Source: Sphingobium cupriresistens (GTDB lineage: Bacteria > Pseudomonadota > Alphaproteobacteria > Sphingomonadales > Sphingomonadaceae). Taken from it: a stretch of DNA of 64,000 bases. The translations under genes were made by a program, and so were the position numbers. The notes under the pieces are model-generated. The model was given only the letters and a program-made list of their open reading frames with translations, had not been told where the DNA came from and made no database searches. This document shows positions 7,584 through 17,581 of this stretch, piece by piece. The stretch is from the NCBI RefSeq assembly GCF_004152865.1, contig NZ_SEOO01000002.1, positions 1 to 64,000 of the forward strand, given 5' to 3'. Numbering within the stretch: the first letter of the stretch is position 1; each line of letters opens with the position of its first letter.

Positions 7584-8420
7584 TTATTTCCAAGCTGGGT
7601 TCGTCGCAATCAGGCAGCGGTCATGCCCGGCCAGATCGCGCCGCAGAGCGACGGCCAACCCGTTTTCCCGCAGCAGTGCGGCGACGCTGGCCGCCTGATC
7701 GTGGCCGATCTCGATCGCGGCCATGCCGCCCGAAGCGATCAGCCGGGGCAGGTCGGGCGCGATGCGGCGATAATCGTCAAGGCCATCGGCGCCCGCGAAC
7801 AGCGCACTGGCCGGTTCGCGCAGCACATCGCCGGACAGCGGCAGGTCCGCGACGATATAGGGCGGATTGATGAGCAGCAGGTCGAACGGACCGTCCACGC
7901 CCAGCGCCCAGTCGCCGAGGCTGAAGCGCGCGCGGTCGGCCATGCCCAGACGCGCCGCATTGCCCTGCGCCACGGCGAGCGCGGCCGCGGAGGCGTCTAT
8001 GCCCAGACCTTGCGCGTCGGGCCACTCCGCCAGCGCCGCCAGCAGCAACGCGCCGGAGCCGACGCCAAGGTCGAGGATCGTGGCGGGCGCGCGGGTTGCG
8101 AAATGATCGACCGCCGCTTCGATCAGCGTTTCGCTGTCGGGGCGGGGGATCAGCGTGTCGGGCGTGACGGACAGGGTGATCGTCCAGAAATCGCGGGCGC
8201 CGGTGATGTGGGCGATCGGATCGCCCGTCAGGCGACGAGCGAGCAGGGGGGCGAAGCTTTCGGGCACGGCCAGGTCGCGCTGGCGCAGCAGCATGTCGTT
8301 ACGCGACAGGCCCAGCGCATGGGCCATCAGCAATTCGGCGTCGAGCCGGGCGGTATCGCTTGCGACGGCGAGTTGGACAGTTGCAGCGCGTAGCGCGTCG
8401 GGGACGCCCTTGATCGTCAT
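7584..8420 (-). CDS. prmC: Peptide chain release factor N5-glutamine methyltransferase
   Basis: A 278-residue class I SAM-dependent methyltransferase that methylates the GGQ glutamine of release factors. Visible motifs are the SAM-binding loop 'ILDLGVGSGALLLA' (residues ~115-128) and the catalytic 'NPPY' at 185-188, with the N-terminal helical domain ahead ('LDAELLMAHALGLSR'). It lies 13 bases downstream of prfA, whose product is its substrate, and this order is typical. The stop is followed by a 305-base gap before the DUF4167 gene. Confidence 0.96.
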   Translation of the reverse strand: MTIKGVPDALRAATVQLAVASDTARLDAELLMAHALGLSRNDMLLRQRDLAVPESFAPLLARRLTGDPIAHITGARDFWTITLSVTPDTLIPRPDSETLIEAAVDHFATRAPATILDLGVGSGALLLAALAEWPDAQGLGIDASAAALAVAQGNAARLGMADRARFSLGDWALGVDGPFDLLLINPPYIVADLPLSGDVLREPASALFAGADGLDDYRRIAPDLPRLIASGGMAAIEIGHDQAASVAALLRENGLAVALRRDLAGHDRCLIATNPAWK

Positions 8421-8433
8421 GCGGGCAAAAGGA

Positions 8434-9528
8434 TCAACTCAGCCCGTCCAACTGGGCGAGGCGGGCGGCTTCATCTTCGGCCACCAGTGCGTCGATGACG
8501 TCGCACAGGCCCGGTCCTTCGAGGATTTCGGGCAGGCGGTGCAGGGTCAGGTTGATGCGGTGGTCGGTGACGCGGCCCTGCGGGAAATTATAGGTGCGGA
8601 TGCGTTCGGAGCGGTCGCCCGATCCGACCATCGCCTTGCGCGCGCCGGCCTGTTCATTCTGGGTGCGGGCGCGCTCTGCTTCATAGAGGCGGGCGCGCAG
8701 CACCTGCATCGCCTTCGCCTTATTCTTGTGCTGCGACCGTTCGTCCTGTTGGATGACGACGGTGCCGGTGGGCAAATGGGTGATGCGCACGGCCGAATCG
8801 GTCGTGTTGACATGCTGGCCGCCCGCGCCGGACGCACGGTAGATATCGATCTTGAGGTCGCCGTCGGCGATCTGGACGTCCACTTCCTCCGGTTCCGGCA
8901 GAATCGCGACGGTCGCGGCGCTGGTGTGGATGCGCCCGCCGCTTTCGGTCGCGGGGACGCGCTGGACGCGGTGGACGCCGCTTTCGAACTTCAGCTTGGC
9001 GAAGACGCCCACCCCGTTGATACTGGCCACCACTTCCTTGAAGCCGCCGACTTCGGACGCATTGGCGGACATCAGTTCCATCTTCCAGCCCTGGGTATCG
9101 GCATAGCGCTGGTACATGCGGAACAGGTCGCCGGCGAACAGCGCCGCTTCATCGCCGCCGGTGCCGGCGCGGATTTCGATCATGGCGGGCCGGGCGTCGG
9201 CGGCGTCGCGGGGCAGCAATTGCAGCGCCAGCGCGCGCTCGGCTTGCGGAAGCTGGCTTTTGAGGATCTGCATTTCCTCCTGCGCCATTTCGCGCATGAG
9301 GGGGTCGGCGTCGGGATCGCCGCCGCCGCCCGCCATGACATCGAGCGCGGCCAGTTCCTGCCGCAGGCGGCGCACCTCATGCGCGGCGCGGGCGACCGGT
9401 TCGATCTCCGCATATTCCTTCGACAGTTTCACGAACGCTTCGGGCGCGAGGTCGGCGCGCGTCATCGACGCCTGCACCTCGTCCCGGCGCGCCTCGATCT
9501 GCGCGATGCGTTCGGGGGAAATGTGCAT
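8434..9528 (-). CDS. prfA: Peptide chain release factor 1
   Basis: A 364-residue class I release factor that recognises UAA and UAG. The PAT tripeptide that reads the stop codon is at residues 192-194 ('[14 protein letters not shown]') and the catalytic GGQ at 236-238 ('[16 protein letters not shown]'). The length is normal. Its ATG shares one base with the hisS stop (TAATG), indicating translational coupling, and prmC, which modifies it, is next. Confidence 0.97.
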   Translation of the reverse strand: MHISPERIAQIEARRDEVQASMTRADLAPEAFVKLSKEYAEIEPVARAAHEVRRLRQELAALDVMAGGGGDPDADPLMREMAQEEMQILKSQLPQAERALALQLLPRDAADARPAMIEIRAGTGGDEAALFAGDLFRMYQRYADTQGWKMELMSANASEVGGFKEVVASINGVGVFAKLKFESGVHRVQRVPATESGGRIHTSAATVAILPEPEEVDVQIADGDLKIDIYRASGAGGQHVNTTDSAVRITHLPTGTVVIQQDERSQHKNKAKAMQVLRARLYEAERARTQNEQAGARKAMVGSGDRSERIRTYNFPQGRVTDHRINLTLHRLPEILEGPGLCDVIDALVAEDEAARLAQLDGLS

Positions 9529-10799
9529 TAGCGACCGCTCGTCAAAGGCCCAGCAAGAGCCTTTCGGACACGATCTTCAAGGCCATGGACGTCATCATGT
9601 CTCAATTTCAAATGATAACGACGGCCTCCGTCTTCAGCTTCCTGAATAAACAAGAAGGCCGCAGGATCAATTTTGTGTCCGATTTCCGTCCGTTTCTTAA
9701 TTTTACCGGAAAAGGCGAGGTGGGCGGCAATGCCAGCGCGTCTCAAATTCGCGGCAGCCATGATGGCATCGTCATGCCATTTGTCCGCATCAGGAATGAC
9801 CGATACAGCAAGTGGCTGCCGCTCTGGTGCGTCCAGCAACATGGCCAACCGCTCAATACCGGCCGCCCATCCTACCGCAGGCGTCGGCTTTCCGCCCAGA
9901 TTTTCGATCAGCCCATCATAGCGGCCGCCGCCCAGCACGGTGCCCTGCGCGCCGAGACGGTCGGTGATGAATTCGAACGCGGTGTGGCGATAATAATCGA
10001 GGCCGCGGACCAGCCGGGCGTTGCGCTCCCAGGCCACGCCCGCGGCGTCCAGCCCCGCCGTCACCTTCTCGAAGAAGCTGCGCGCTTCGTCGGTCAGATA
10101 GGCGTCGATGTCGGGCGCGCTGTCGGCGACCGGGCGGTCGCGCGGGTCTTTGCTGTCGAGGATGCGCAGCGGGTTCTTGGCCAGTCGTTCCACGCTGTCT
10201 TCCGACAACTGATCCCGATGCGCCTCGAAATGGGCGATCAGCGCCGCGCGCCAGGCATCGCGGCTCGGCCCGTCCCCCAGCGTGTTGAGGGTGAGGGTCA
10301 CGCCGTCGGCGACGCCCAGTTCCTTCAATAGCTGGTCGGCCATGACCAGCAATTCCACGTCCGCGCCCGGTTCTCCCGCGCCGATGATTTCCGCGTCGAG
10401 CTGGTGAAACTGGCGAAAGCGGCCCTTTTGCGGGCGTTCGTAGCGGAACAGCGGGCCGTGGGTCGCGACTTTTAGCGGCGCATATTGCTGCCAGCCTTCG
10501 GTGATATAGGCACGGCTGATCCCGGCGGTAAATTCGGGGCGCAGGGTGATGCTGTCGCCGCCGCGATCCGTAAACGTGTACATCTCCTTCGAGACGACGT
10601 CGGTGCTTTCACCCAGCGACCGGGCGAAGACGGCGGTGGATTCGAACACCGGCACTTCGACCCGCTGGAAACCGTAAAGCTTGCGCACCCGGTCGAAGGT
10701 CGCGACCACATGGGCGAAGCGTTCCGCAAACGCCTCGGTGGTGCCGCCCAGCATGTCCTGCGTTCCGCGCACCGGGCGCGGCGTTTCTATCTTCGCCAT
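9528..10799 (-). CDS. hisS: Histidine--tRNA ligase
   Basis: A 423-residue class II aminoacyl-tRNA synthetase that charges tRNA-His. The N-terminus '[12 protein letters not shown]' (residues 9-20) and motif 2 region '[24 protein letters not shown]' are diagnostic; '[15 protein letters not shown]' is the histidine-binding loop. It heads the leftward hisS-prfA-prmC unit and is divergent from the M61 peptidase gene, with about 140 bases between starts holding the promoters. Confidence 0.97.
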   Translation of the reverse strand: MAKIETPRPVRGTQDMLGGTTEAFAERFAHVVATFDRVRKLYGFQRVEVPVFESTAVFARSLGESTDVVSKEMYTFTDRGGDSITLRPEFTAGISRAYITEGWQQYAPLKVATHGPLFRYERPQKGRFRQFHQLDAEIIGAGEPGADVELLVMADQLLKELGVADGVTLTLNTLGDGPSRDAWRAALIAHFEAHRDQLSEDSVERLAKNPLRILDSKDPRDRPVADSAPDIDAYLTDEARSFFEKVTAGLDAAGVAWERNARLVRGLDYYRHTAFEFITDRLGAQGTVLGGGRYDGLIENLGGKPTPAVGWAAGIERLAMLLDAPERQPLAVSVIPDADKWHDDAIMAAANLRRAGIAAHLAFSGKIKKRTEIGHKIDPAAFLFIQEAEDGGRRYHLKLRHDDVHGLEDRVRKALAGPLTSGR

Positions 10800-10941
10800 G
10801 GGGCCGGGCCTTTAACGGCAAATCACCCCCAAGGAAACGCGCTTTTTAAGAGCGTCCATCAGGGGGTGGACGGCGCTGCGACGCCTTGCCATGCTAAAGG
10901 CAATCGGGCCGTCCGGCCCCCCTATCTTTCTGGAGACATCC

Positions 10942-12873
10942 ATGATCCGCAGCCTTGCTGCCGCCCTGTGCCTGACAACGGGCCTTTCGAGCGCCATCGC
11001 CACCCCGCTGTTCGCCCAAGACGCGATCCGGTCCAAGCCGACCGCCCTGCCCGTCGACAGCGCCGCCCCTGCACCAAAGGACATGCCCTATCCTGGTGGC
11101 ACGATAAAACTGGAGGTCGATGCGACCGACACGGTCCAGCGCATCTTCCGCGTGAAGGAGACGATCCCCGTCGCGGCGGCCGGGCCGTTGACGCTGATGA
11201 TGCCGGCCTGGCTGCCGGGCAATCACGCCCCGCGTGGGCAGATCGAGAAGCTGACGGGCCTGACTTTCACCGCCAATGGCCAAACCCTGGCGTGGAAGCG
11301 CGATCCGCTCAACGTCTTCGCCTTCCAGATCGACGTGCCGCAGGGCGTGACGCAGGTGGTGGCGCAGTTCCAGTTCCTGTCCGCGACCCAGCCCAATCAG
11401 GGCCGCGTCGTCGTGACGCCCAAGATGCTGAACATTCAATGGGAGAGCGTGTCGCTTTATCCCGCGGGCTATTATACGCGCCAGATACCGATCCAGCCGA
11501 CCGTGACCTATCCCGCCGGCTGGCAGGCCGCGACCGCGCTGCGCGGCACCAAGAGCGGCAATAGCGTGGCCTATGAAACGATCGATTATGAAGCGTTGCA
11601 GGATTCGCCGGCGTTTGCGGGCACGCATTTCAAGGCAGTTGACCTTGGCAGCAATGTGACGCTCAACATCGTCGCCGACGATGCGGACGAATTGCAGTTC
11701 AAGCCGGAACAGATGGCCAAGCACAGGAAGCTGGTCGCCGAAGCGGGTTCGCTGTTCGGCGCCTATCATTTCAACCATTATGATTTCCTGCTGGCGATCA
11801 CCGACGAGATGGGCGGCATCGGGCTGGAGCATCATCGTTCGTCCGAAAATCAGGTCGAGCCGGGCTATTTCAAGAGCTGGGACAAGGGCGAGGCGCTGCT
11901 GGACCGCAACCTGTTGCCGCATGAATTCACCCATAGCTGGGACGGCAAGTTCCGCCGCCCCGACCTGTTGTGGACGCCCGATTTCAACGTGCCGATGCAG
12001 GATAATCTTCTGTGGGTCTATGAAGGGCAGACGCAATTCTGGGGCTATGTGCTGGGCGCGCGGTCGGGGATGTTCAGCAAGCAGGAGACGCTGGACGCCT
12101 ATGCCCAGATCGCGGCCAGGCTGGACACGGCGGTCGGCCGCCAGTGGCGCCCGATGGAGGACACCACCCATGATCCCATCATCTCCGCCCGCCGGCCCAA
12201 GGGCTGGGCGAGTTGGCAGCGGTCCGAGGATTATTATAATGAAGGGCTGATGATCTGGCTGGAGGCCGACGCGATCATCGCCAAGGCGACCCGCGGCAGG
12301 AAGGGGCTGGACGATTTCGCCAAGGCGTTCTTTGGCATCAATCCGGGCGACTGGGGTCAGGTCGTCTATAATCGCGGCGACGTCATCAAGACGCTGAACG
12401 CTATCGCGCCTTATGACTGGGCCGGCTTCTTCCAGAAATATGTGGATGCGCCCACCAGGGAAACGCCCAAGGGCGGCTTCATCCTGGGCGGCTACTCCCT
12501 CGTCTATGGCGACGAACCGGGCGCGATCACCAAGGCGGCCGAGGGCGCCAACAAGATGGTCGACCAGAGTTTCGGCATCGGCGCGATCGTCAAGAATGAC
12601 GGCGAAGTGAGCGGCGTCGTGTGGGACAGCGCGGCGTTCAAGGCGGGGCTGGTGACGGGCGCGAAGATACTCGCGGTCAATGGCGACGAATATTCGGGCG
12701 ACGCCTGGAAAGCGGCGATCAAGGCCAAGACGCCGATCCAGATCATCCTAAAGCAGGATAAATACTATCGTGTTTTGACACTCGATTATTCGGGCGGGCT
12801 GCGCTATCCGCGCCTCGACAAGACAGGAGAGGGTGAGGGCAGCCTCGACAGGTTGCTCAAGCCAAGAACATAA
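10942..12873 (+). CDS. M61 family metallopeptidase with PDZ domain
   Basis: A 643-residue secreted zinc peptidase of the M61 (glycyl aminopeptidase) family. It has a signal peptide (residues 1-26, ending 'ATPLFAQ'), an N-terminal beta domain, the zinc motif HEFTH in 'LPHEFTHSWDGKFRRP', and a C-terminal PDZ domain ('SGVVWDSAAFKAGLVTGAKILAVNGDEY'). The start at 10942 places the signal peptide correctly and has TGGAGA upstream; an ATG at 10891 is in frame but would mask it. It is followed by ppa after 36 bases on the same strand. Confidence 0.93.
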   Translation: MIRSLAAALCLTTGLSSAIATPLFAQDAIRSKPTALPVDSAAPAPKDMPYPGGTIKLEVDATDTVQRIFRVKETIPVAAAGPLTLMMPAWLPGNHAPRGQIEKLTGLTFTANGQTLAWKRDPLNVFAFQIDVPQGVTQVVAQFQFLSATQPNQGRVVVTPKMLNIQWESVSLYPAGYYTRQIPIQPTVTYPAGWQAATALRGTKSGNSVAYETIDYEALQDSPAFAGTHFKAVDLGSNVTLNIVADDADELQFKPEQMAKHRKLVAEAGSLFGAYHFNHYDFLLAITDEMGGIGLEHHRSSENQVEPGYFKSWDKGEALLDRNLLPHEFTHSWDGKFRRPDLLWTPDFNVPMQDNLLWVYEGQTQFWGYVLGARSGMFSKQETLDAYAQIAARLDTAVGRQWRPMEDTTHDPIISARRPKGWASWQRSEDYYNEGLMIWLEADAIIAKATRGRKGLDDFAKAFFGINPGDWGQVVYNRGDVIKTLNAIAPYDWAGFFQKYVDAPTRETPKGGFILGGYSLVYGDEPGAITKAAEGANKMVDQSFGIGAIVKNDGEVSGVVWDSAAFKAGLVTGAKILAVNGDEYSGDAWKAAIKAKTPIQIILKQDKYYRVLTLDYSGGLRYPRLDKTGEGEGSLDRLLKPRT

Positions 12874-12909
12874 TCACCCGTAGCGTAACGTGTAGCAAAA
12901 GGCGTTTCC

Positions 12910-13452
12910 ATGAATATCGAACTGATCCCGGTCGGCGACGATCCGCCCAACAGCCTGAACGTCATCATCGAAGTGCCGGTCGGCGGCGAACCTGTGAAAT
13001 ATGAGTTCGACAAGGCCAGCGGCGCGCTGTTCGTGGATCGCATCCTGCACACGCCGATGCGCTATCCGGCCAATTATGGTTTCGTGCCGCATACGCTGTC
13101 GCCCGATGGCGATCCGCTGGACGCGCTGGTCATCGCACGGTCGCCTTTCGTCCCCGGATCGGTCGTGCGCGCGCGCCCGATCGCGGTGCTGAACCTGGAA
13201 GACGAAGCCGGTGGCGACGAAAAGCTAGTCTGCGTCCCCGACAACAAGACCTTTCCTTATTATGCCGACGTGGGCGAGAAGGACGATCTGCCCGGCATCG
13301 TGATGGAGCAGATCGAGCATTTCTTCACTCACTATAAGGACTTGGAAAAGACCAAGTGGGTCCGCATCGGCACCTGGGGCGGGGCGGACGACGCCAAGCA
13401 GATCACGCTGGAAGCGATCGCACGCTATCAGGCGAGCAAGAAGACGGCGTAA
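12910..13452 (+). CDS. ppa: Inorganic pyrophosphatase
   Basis: A 180-residue family I soluble pyrophosphatase that hydrolyses PPi to two phosphates, pulling biosynthetic reactions forward. The metal-binding signature 'DGDPLDALV' is at residues ~66-74, and 'EYDKA'-type substrate residues appear as 'KYEFDKASGALFVDR'. Length is typical of bacterial hexameric enzymes. A strong terminator lies 23 bases after the stop. Confidence 0.97.
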   Translation: MNIELIPVGDDPPNSLNVIIEVPVGGEPVKYEFDKASGALFVDRILHTPMRYPANYGFVPHTLSPDGDPLDALVIARSPFVPGSVVRARPIAVLNLEDEAGGDEKLVCVPDNKTFPYYADVGEKDDLPGIVMEQIEHFFTHYKDLEKTKWVRIGTWGGADDAKQITLEAIARYQASKKTA

Positions 13453-13475
13453 GGCCGAGTTCCTGCGAGAATAAG

Positions 13476-13507
13476 AGGCCGCGCGGAGCGATCCGCGCGG
13501 CCTTTTT
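13476..13507 (+). terminator. Rho-independent terminator after ppa
   Basis: A perfect 12-bp GC-rich stem (AGGCCGCGCGGA at 13476-13487 with TCCGCGCGGCCT at 13492-13503), GCGA loop, then a five-T run. Confidence 0.92.
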
Positions 13508-13557
13508 CGTTGGCTTGCTGAGCATGTCCCTGCGCAGGGGGGACACGGAAAAAAGGT

Positions 13558-15030
13558 TCAAATCAACCGGTCGGCGTCCAGCGCCATGGCGAGGGGATCG
13601 CGGCCCTTGGGCATCCGGGCGTGGAGGCGGGCATCGGCCTCGACCAATCGCGCCACCCCAGCCTCCAACTGCTCTTCGGGCAGGGTGAAGGGCAGGCGCA
13701 GGAAGCGTTCGAACGCCCCGCTGACGCCGAAGCGCGGGCCGGCGGCGATGCGGACGCCCAGACTTTCCGCCAATGCCGCCAGCGCCGTGGCCTCCGCGCG
13801 GGGCAGTTCGGCCCAGAGCGACAGGCCGCCCGCGGGCGATTCCACCCGCCAATGGGGCAGGCGATCCGCGATCAGGCCCAGCAAATGGTCGCGCCGCCCG
13901 CGCAGTTGCCCGGCCCGCTCGCCCAGGCCGACATCGGCGTCGATCAGTTGCGCGACCGCGATCTGTTCGACCACCGGGCTGGCCATATCCATCGTCGTGC
14001 GCAGGCGGCCGAGCGCCGCGACCGTCTGAACATCGGCGCGAATCCAGCCCACGCGCAGCCCGCCCCAGAAAATCTTGCTGGCCGACCCCAAAGTGATGAC
14101 CTGCCGCCCCGACGGATCGTGCATCGCCACGGGCGGCGGCGGCGCGAAATCGAGGCCCATCGCCACCATCGTTTCGTCCACGACCAACGGCGTGTGGTTG
14201 CGCATCGCGGCGCCGACCAGCGCGCGGCGGGTGGCGGGGTCCATGCTGCGGCCGGTGGGATTGTGGAAATCGGCGATGACATAGGCGAAACGCGGGCTGG
14301 TCTGGCGAAAGGCCGCCTCCATCGCGTCGACGTCCCAACCCTGGCGCGGCAGACCGACCGGCACCGGCACGACATGGGCGCGCTGCAACGCCTGGATGGC
14401 GTTATGATAGGTCGGATGGTCGATCACCACCCGGTCGCCCGGCCCGGCCAGCCATTGGAGCAGCAGCGAAAAGCCCTGCTGCGCGCCGTTGGTGACCATG
14501 ATCTGGTCAGGGGAAGTGGGGCAGCCGCGCCGCTCATAATGGGCCGCGATCGCGCGGCGCAGCACCATGATGCCCAACGGATCATAACCCAGGTCACCCA
14601 GATAGGCGGGCAGCGCCTCCACCGCATGGGCGTAGGCGCGCGCGACGCCGGGCGCGGCGGGCAGGGCGGCATGGGTCCAGTTGAGCAAATTACCGCCGGT
14701 CGTCGTATCGACCTCCCCCGGCGCGGTTTCGGCGCGGCCCGGCGGAATACGGGTGACGCTGCCCGACCCCTGACGGCTTTCCAGATAGCCTTCGTCGCGC
14801 AGCCGGTCGAAGGCGGCGGCGACGGTGGTGCGCGAGAGGCCCAGCGCCGCGGCCAGTTCGCGTTCGCCCGGCAGGCGGACATTCAGGCCGACCCGGCCGT
14901 CCAGCACCAGCATCCGCAGCGCCTGCGCCAACTGGCGATAGGCCGGTTCGGCGCTGTCCTGCGCGCGCCAGGCGCCGAGCAGGCGGAGCAGGGACGGGGG
15001 GCGGAGAAGCGAAGTGGACACGGGGCGCAT
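13558..15030 (-). CDS. MocR/YczR-type PLP-dependent transcriptional regulator
   Basis: A 490-residue fusion of an N-terminal GntR winged helix ('LPGERELAAALGLSRTTVAAAFDRLRDEGYLESRQGSGSVTR', about residues 50-95) and a class I aminotransferase-like domain. The PLP lysine is in 'GSASKIFWGGLRVGW'. Such regulators usually bind direct repeats in the intergenic region and respond to PLP or amino compounds. An upstream ATG at 15057 is also possible. It is divergent from a YczE-family membrane gene, a pairing known for YczR regulators in other bacteria, which suggests it controls that gene. Confidence 0.9.
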   Translation of the reverse strand: MRPVSTSLLRPPSLLRLLGAWRAQDSAEPAYRQLAQALRMLVLDGRVGLNVRLPGERELAAALGLSRTTVAAAFDRLRDEGYLESRQGSGSVTRIPPGRAETAPGEVDTTTGGNLLNWTHAALPAAPGVARAYAHAVEALPAYLGDLGYDPLGIMVLRRAIAAHYERRGCPTSPDQIMVTNGAQQGFSLLLQWLAGPGDRVVIDHPTYHNAIQALQRAHVVPVPVGLPRQGWDVDAMEAAFRQTSPRFAYVIADFHNPTGRSMDPATRRALVGAAMRNHTPLVVDETMVAMGLDFAPPPPVAMHDPSGRQVITLGSASKIFWGGLRVGWIRADVQTVAALGRLRTTMDMASPVVEQIAVAQLIDADVGLGERAGQLRGRRDHLLGLIADRLPHWRVESPAGGLSLWAELPRAEATALAALAESLGVRIAAGPRFGVSGAFERFLRLPFTLPEEQLEAGVARLVEADARLHARMPKGRDPLAMALDADRLI

Positions 15031-15111
15031 TCCAATATGGCCATGGATCAAGGCCATTTACCCGCAATTGGCTGTTTTGGAAAAGGCCAGTTGCGCGAAA
15101 TAAGCCTCCCC
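15031..15111. promoter_or_regulatory. Divergent promoter/operator region with GGCCAT repeats
   Basis: The 81 bases between the MocR-type regulator and the YczE gene contain the direct repeats GGCCAT at 15039-15044 and 15052-15057, and GGCCA at 15085-15089. Direct repeats are the usual operator form for MocR regulators. Assignment as the operator is inference; the second repeat would overlap the alternative upstream start of the regulator. Confidence 0.4.
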
Positions 15112-15723
15112 ATGACGCACAACCGCTACGCCCTCCGTTTTTGGCAACTCTTCTGGGGCCTTGGCCTTTACGGCTTTTCGATGGCGCTGATGCTGCGCGC
15201 CAATCTGGGGCTGGATCCGTGGGACGTGCTGCACCAGGGGCTGGCGCCCCGGATGGGCCTGAGCTTCGGTATGACCGTCAACCTGATCGGCGCGCTCGTG
15301 CTGCTGCTGTGGTGGCCACTCAAGCAACGGCCGGGGATCGGCACGATCGCCAATATCCTGGTGATCGGGACCGCGGTGGACCTGTCGCTGATGATCCTGC
15401 CGACGCCCGAAGGTTACGTCCTGCGCGCGGCCTGGCTGGGCGCGGGAATCATCCTGAACGGTATTGCGGGCGGCGCCTATATCGGTGCGGGGATGGGGCC
15501 GGGGCCGCGCGACGGATTGATGACGGGCCTGTGCCGCCGGACCGGCTGGCCGGTCAAATGGGTGCGGACGGGAATCGAAATCGGCGTGCTCGCGATCGGC
15601 TGGCTGCTGGGCGGGACGGTGGGCGTGGGCACCATCCTCTACGCCGCGACGATCGGCTGGATCGTCCACCATGCGCTGCCCTTTTTCCGCATCGCCGCGC
15701 CGGAGCGCCCGGCGCAGGCATGA
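15112..15723 (+). CDS. YczE/YitT-family integral membrane protein
   Basis: A 203-residue protein with about five to six hydrophobic helices. The opening 'RFWQLFWGLGLYGFSMALMLRANLGLDPWDVLHQGLA' and 'GAGMGPGPRDGLMTGLCRRTGWPVKWVRTGIE' are characteristic of the YczE family: a G.DPWD loop and a GPGPRDGLM loop. The substrate is not established for the family. It is divergent from a MocR-type regulator, as in the yczR-yczE pairs described elsewhere. The start at 15112 fits the family N-terminus; no strong ribosome site is visible. Confidence 0.88.
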   Translation: MTHNRYALRFWQLFWGLGLYGFSMALMLRANLGLDPWDVLHQGLAPRMGLSFGMTVNLIGALVLLLWWPLKQRPGIGTIANILVIGTAVDLSLMILPTPEGYVLRAAWLGAGIILNGIAGGAYIGAGMGPGPRDGLMTGLCRRTGWPVKWVRTGIEIGVLAIGWLLGGTVGVGTILYAATIGWIVHHALPFFRIAAPERPAQA

Positions 15724-15863
15724 CAGAGGCCCCCTGACCGGCCGATGCCCTGGGCGGCGGTCGGTCCCTTTTCGCCTTGGAAATAGGACGCATGGCCATT
15801 GACCAGACCATGCAGACGGGCATGATCCGCCGCGCCTTTCCCCCCGATCAAGGAGCATCCCCC

Positions 15864-17060
15864 ATGCGCCCCTTCCTCGCCGTCGCCCTGCTCCTGCCGT
15901 TGACCGCTGCGGTCCCGCCCCAACCCGCGCCCGAATCCGCCCTTGCGCCGCTGGCCTTCGAACAGGTCGCGCCCGCCGGCACGAAAATGCCGCGCTTCAA
16001 GGTCGACGCCGCCTGGCCGGCGATGCCCGACGACCTGCTGCTGGGGCAGGTGAGCGGCGTGGCGGTGGGGCCGGACGATTCGGTGTGGGTCGTGCATCGG
16101 CCTCATAGCCTGACCAACACCGATACTGGCCTGGCCCAAGACCCGCCGATCGCCGCCTGCTGCAAGCCAGCGCCGCCGGTGGTGCGCTTCGCCAAGGACG
16201 GCCGCTATATCGGCGGCTGGGGCGGGGCCGCGAGCGCCCCCACGGTCGATGGCGTCAACCAATGGCCCGCCAGCCTGCACGGCGTCTTCGTCGACAAGGC
16301 CGGCGCCGTCTGGTTCGGCGGCAATGGCAAGGGCGACCATGTCGTCCTGAATTACAGCGCCGACGGCCAGTATATCCGCCGCTTCGGCCAGCGCGACAAG
16401 ACCGGCGGCAACGACGCGACCGACCTGCTGGGCAATCCGTCCGACGTCAATCACAGCGATGGCATGGTGCTGGTGTCCGATGGCTATGTGAACCGCCGGG
16501 TGATCGGCTTCGACGCGCAGAGCAACGCCTATAAGGGCCGCTGGGGCGCCTATGCCCGGCCGCCGATCGCGCCCACGCGGCAGGGAGCGTTCGACCAGAG
16601 CCATGCCGTCGATCCCAGCAAGCAAGCCAATCCCCAGGCGCAGACCTTCGCCGATATCGTCCATTGCGTGGTGCCGACACGCGATAGCCATGTCTATGTC
16701 TGCGACCGCAACAACAACCGCGCGCAATTGTTCAAGCGGGAGAAGGATGGCGGCCTGACCTTCATACGCGACCTGGCGATCGCGCCGGAGACGGGTGGCA
16801 CCCATACGGTGACCGACATCGCCTTTTCGCCCGATCCCGACCAGACCTATCTCTATGTCGCGGACATGATGAACGGGCGCATCTGGATATTGCTGCGCAA
16901 GACGCATGAAGTGCTCGGCGCGATCGGCCGGGTCGGACGGCAGGCGGGGCAATTTACCTGGCTGCACAGCATTGATACCGACAGCGACGGCAATATCTAT
17001 GCGACTGAGGTCAATACCGGCCGGCGCGTACAGAAGCTGGTGTTCACCGGCATCCAATGA
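15864..17060 (+). CDS. Secreted NHL/beta-propeller-type protein
   Basis: A 398-residue protein with a signal peptide ('PFLAVALLLPLTAAVPPQ') and a beta-propeller-like body. Repeated 'G.V.GVAVGPDDSVWVVHRP', 'GVFVDKAGAVWFGGN' and 'HSIDTDSDGNIYATEVNTGRRVQKLVF' blades match NHL-type repeats; the peptidylglycine-lyase-like family looks similar. 'PPIAACCKPAPPVVRF' is a conserved cysteine-bearing loop. The start at 15864 has AAGGAG upstream and gives the signal peptide. Catalytic activity cannot be read from sequence. The following DUF1993 gene overlaps or abuts it, so they are likely co-expressed. Confidence 0.82.
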   Translation: MRPFLAVALLLPLTAAVPPQPAPESALAPLAFEQVAPAGTKMPRFKVDAAWPAMPDDLLLGQVSGVAVGPDDSVWVVHRPHSLTNTDTGLAQDPPIAACCKPAPPVVRFAKDGRYIGGWGGAASAPTVDGVNQWPASLHGVFVDKAGAVWFGGNGKGDHVVLNYSADGQYIRRFGQRDKTGGNDATDLLGNPSDVNHSDGMVLVSDGYVNRRVIGFDAQSNAYKGRWGAYARPPIAPTRQGAFDQSHAVDPSKQANPQAQTFADIVHCVVPTRDSHVYVCDRNNNRAQLFKREKDGGLTFIRDLAIAPETGGTHTVTDIAFSPDPDQTYLYVADMMNGRIWILLRKTHEVLGAIGRVGRQAGQFTWLHSIDTDSDGNIYATEVNTGRRVQKLVFTGIQ

Positions 17061-17074
17061 GAGGGGGACGCCTC

Positions 17075-17581
17075 ATGGCGACCGCATTATACGATCTGAC
17101 CGTACCGATGTTCGTCCGTGGGCTGACCGCGTTGTCGGGACTGCTCGACAAGGGCGCCGCCTATGCCGCCGAACAGGGCGTCGATCCGGCGACGCTGACC
17201 GGCGCGCAACTGATCGCGGACATGAAGCCGCTGACCGCGCAGGTGCAGTTCGCCTGCGACACCGCCAAGGGCACGGTTACGCGACTGGGCGAACTGGAGC
17301 CGGTGGCGATGGCGGACACCGAACAGACATTCGCGGAATTGCAGGCGCGCATCGCCAGAACGATCGCTCTGCTGGAAGCAGTGCCGCGCGAGACGATCGA
17401 CGGGCGGGAGGACGCCGCCGTGGTGCTCAAGGTGCCGGGTGGCGAGATTCCCTTCACTGGGCGCAGCCATGTGCTGACCTTTGCCCTGCCCAATTTCTAT
17501 TTCCACCTGACGACGGCCTATGCGCTGCTGCGCCAGGCGGGCGTGCCGGTCGGCAAGATCGATTTTCTGGGCGGGATTTAA
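17075..17581 (+). CDS. DUF1993 domain-containing protein
   Basis: A 168-residue protein matching DUF1993 over its full length: 'LYDLTVPMFVRGLTALSGLLDKGAAYAAEQGVD' at the N-terminus and 'PNFYFHLTTAYALLRQAGVPVGKIDFLG' at the C-terminus. The family has a DinB-like four-helix bundle and no firmly assigned function. I chose the ATG at 17075 because GAGGGGG lies just ahead; an ATG at 17057 overlapping the previous stop (ATGA) adds six residues. It ends in a 3-base overlap with a convergent lipoprotein gene. Confidence 0.85.
   Translation: MATALYDLTVPMFVRGLTALSGLLDKGAAYAAEQGVDPATLTGAQLIADMKPLTAQVQFACDTAKGTVTRLGELEPVAMADTEQTFAELQARIARTIALLEAVPRETIDGREDAAVVLKVPGGEIPFTGRSHVLTFALPNFYFHLTTAYALLRQAGVPVGKIDFLGGI

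Noticed and set aside
13621-15111. Long open frame ahead of the YczE gene on the plus strand
   Set aside because: Antisense shadow of the MocR regulator; the real YczE start is at 15112.
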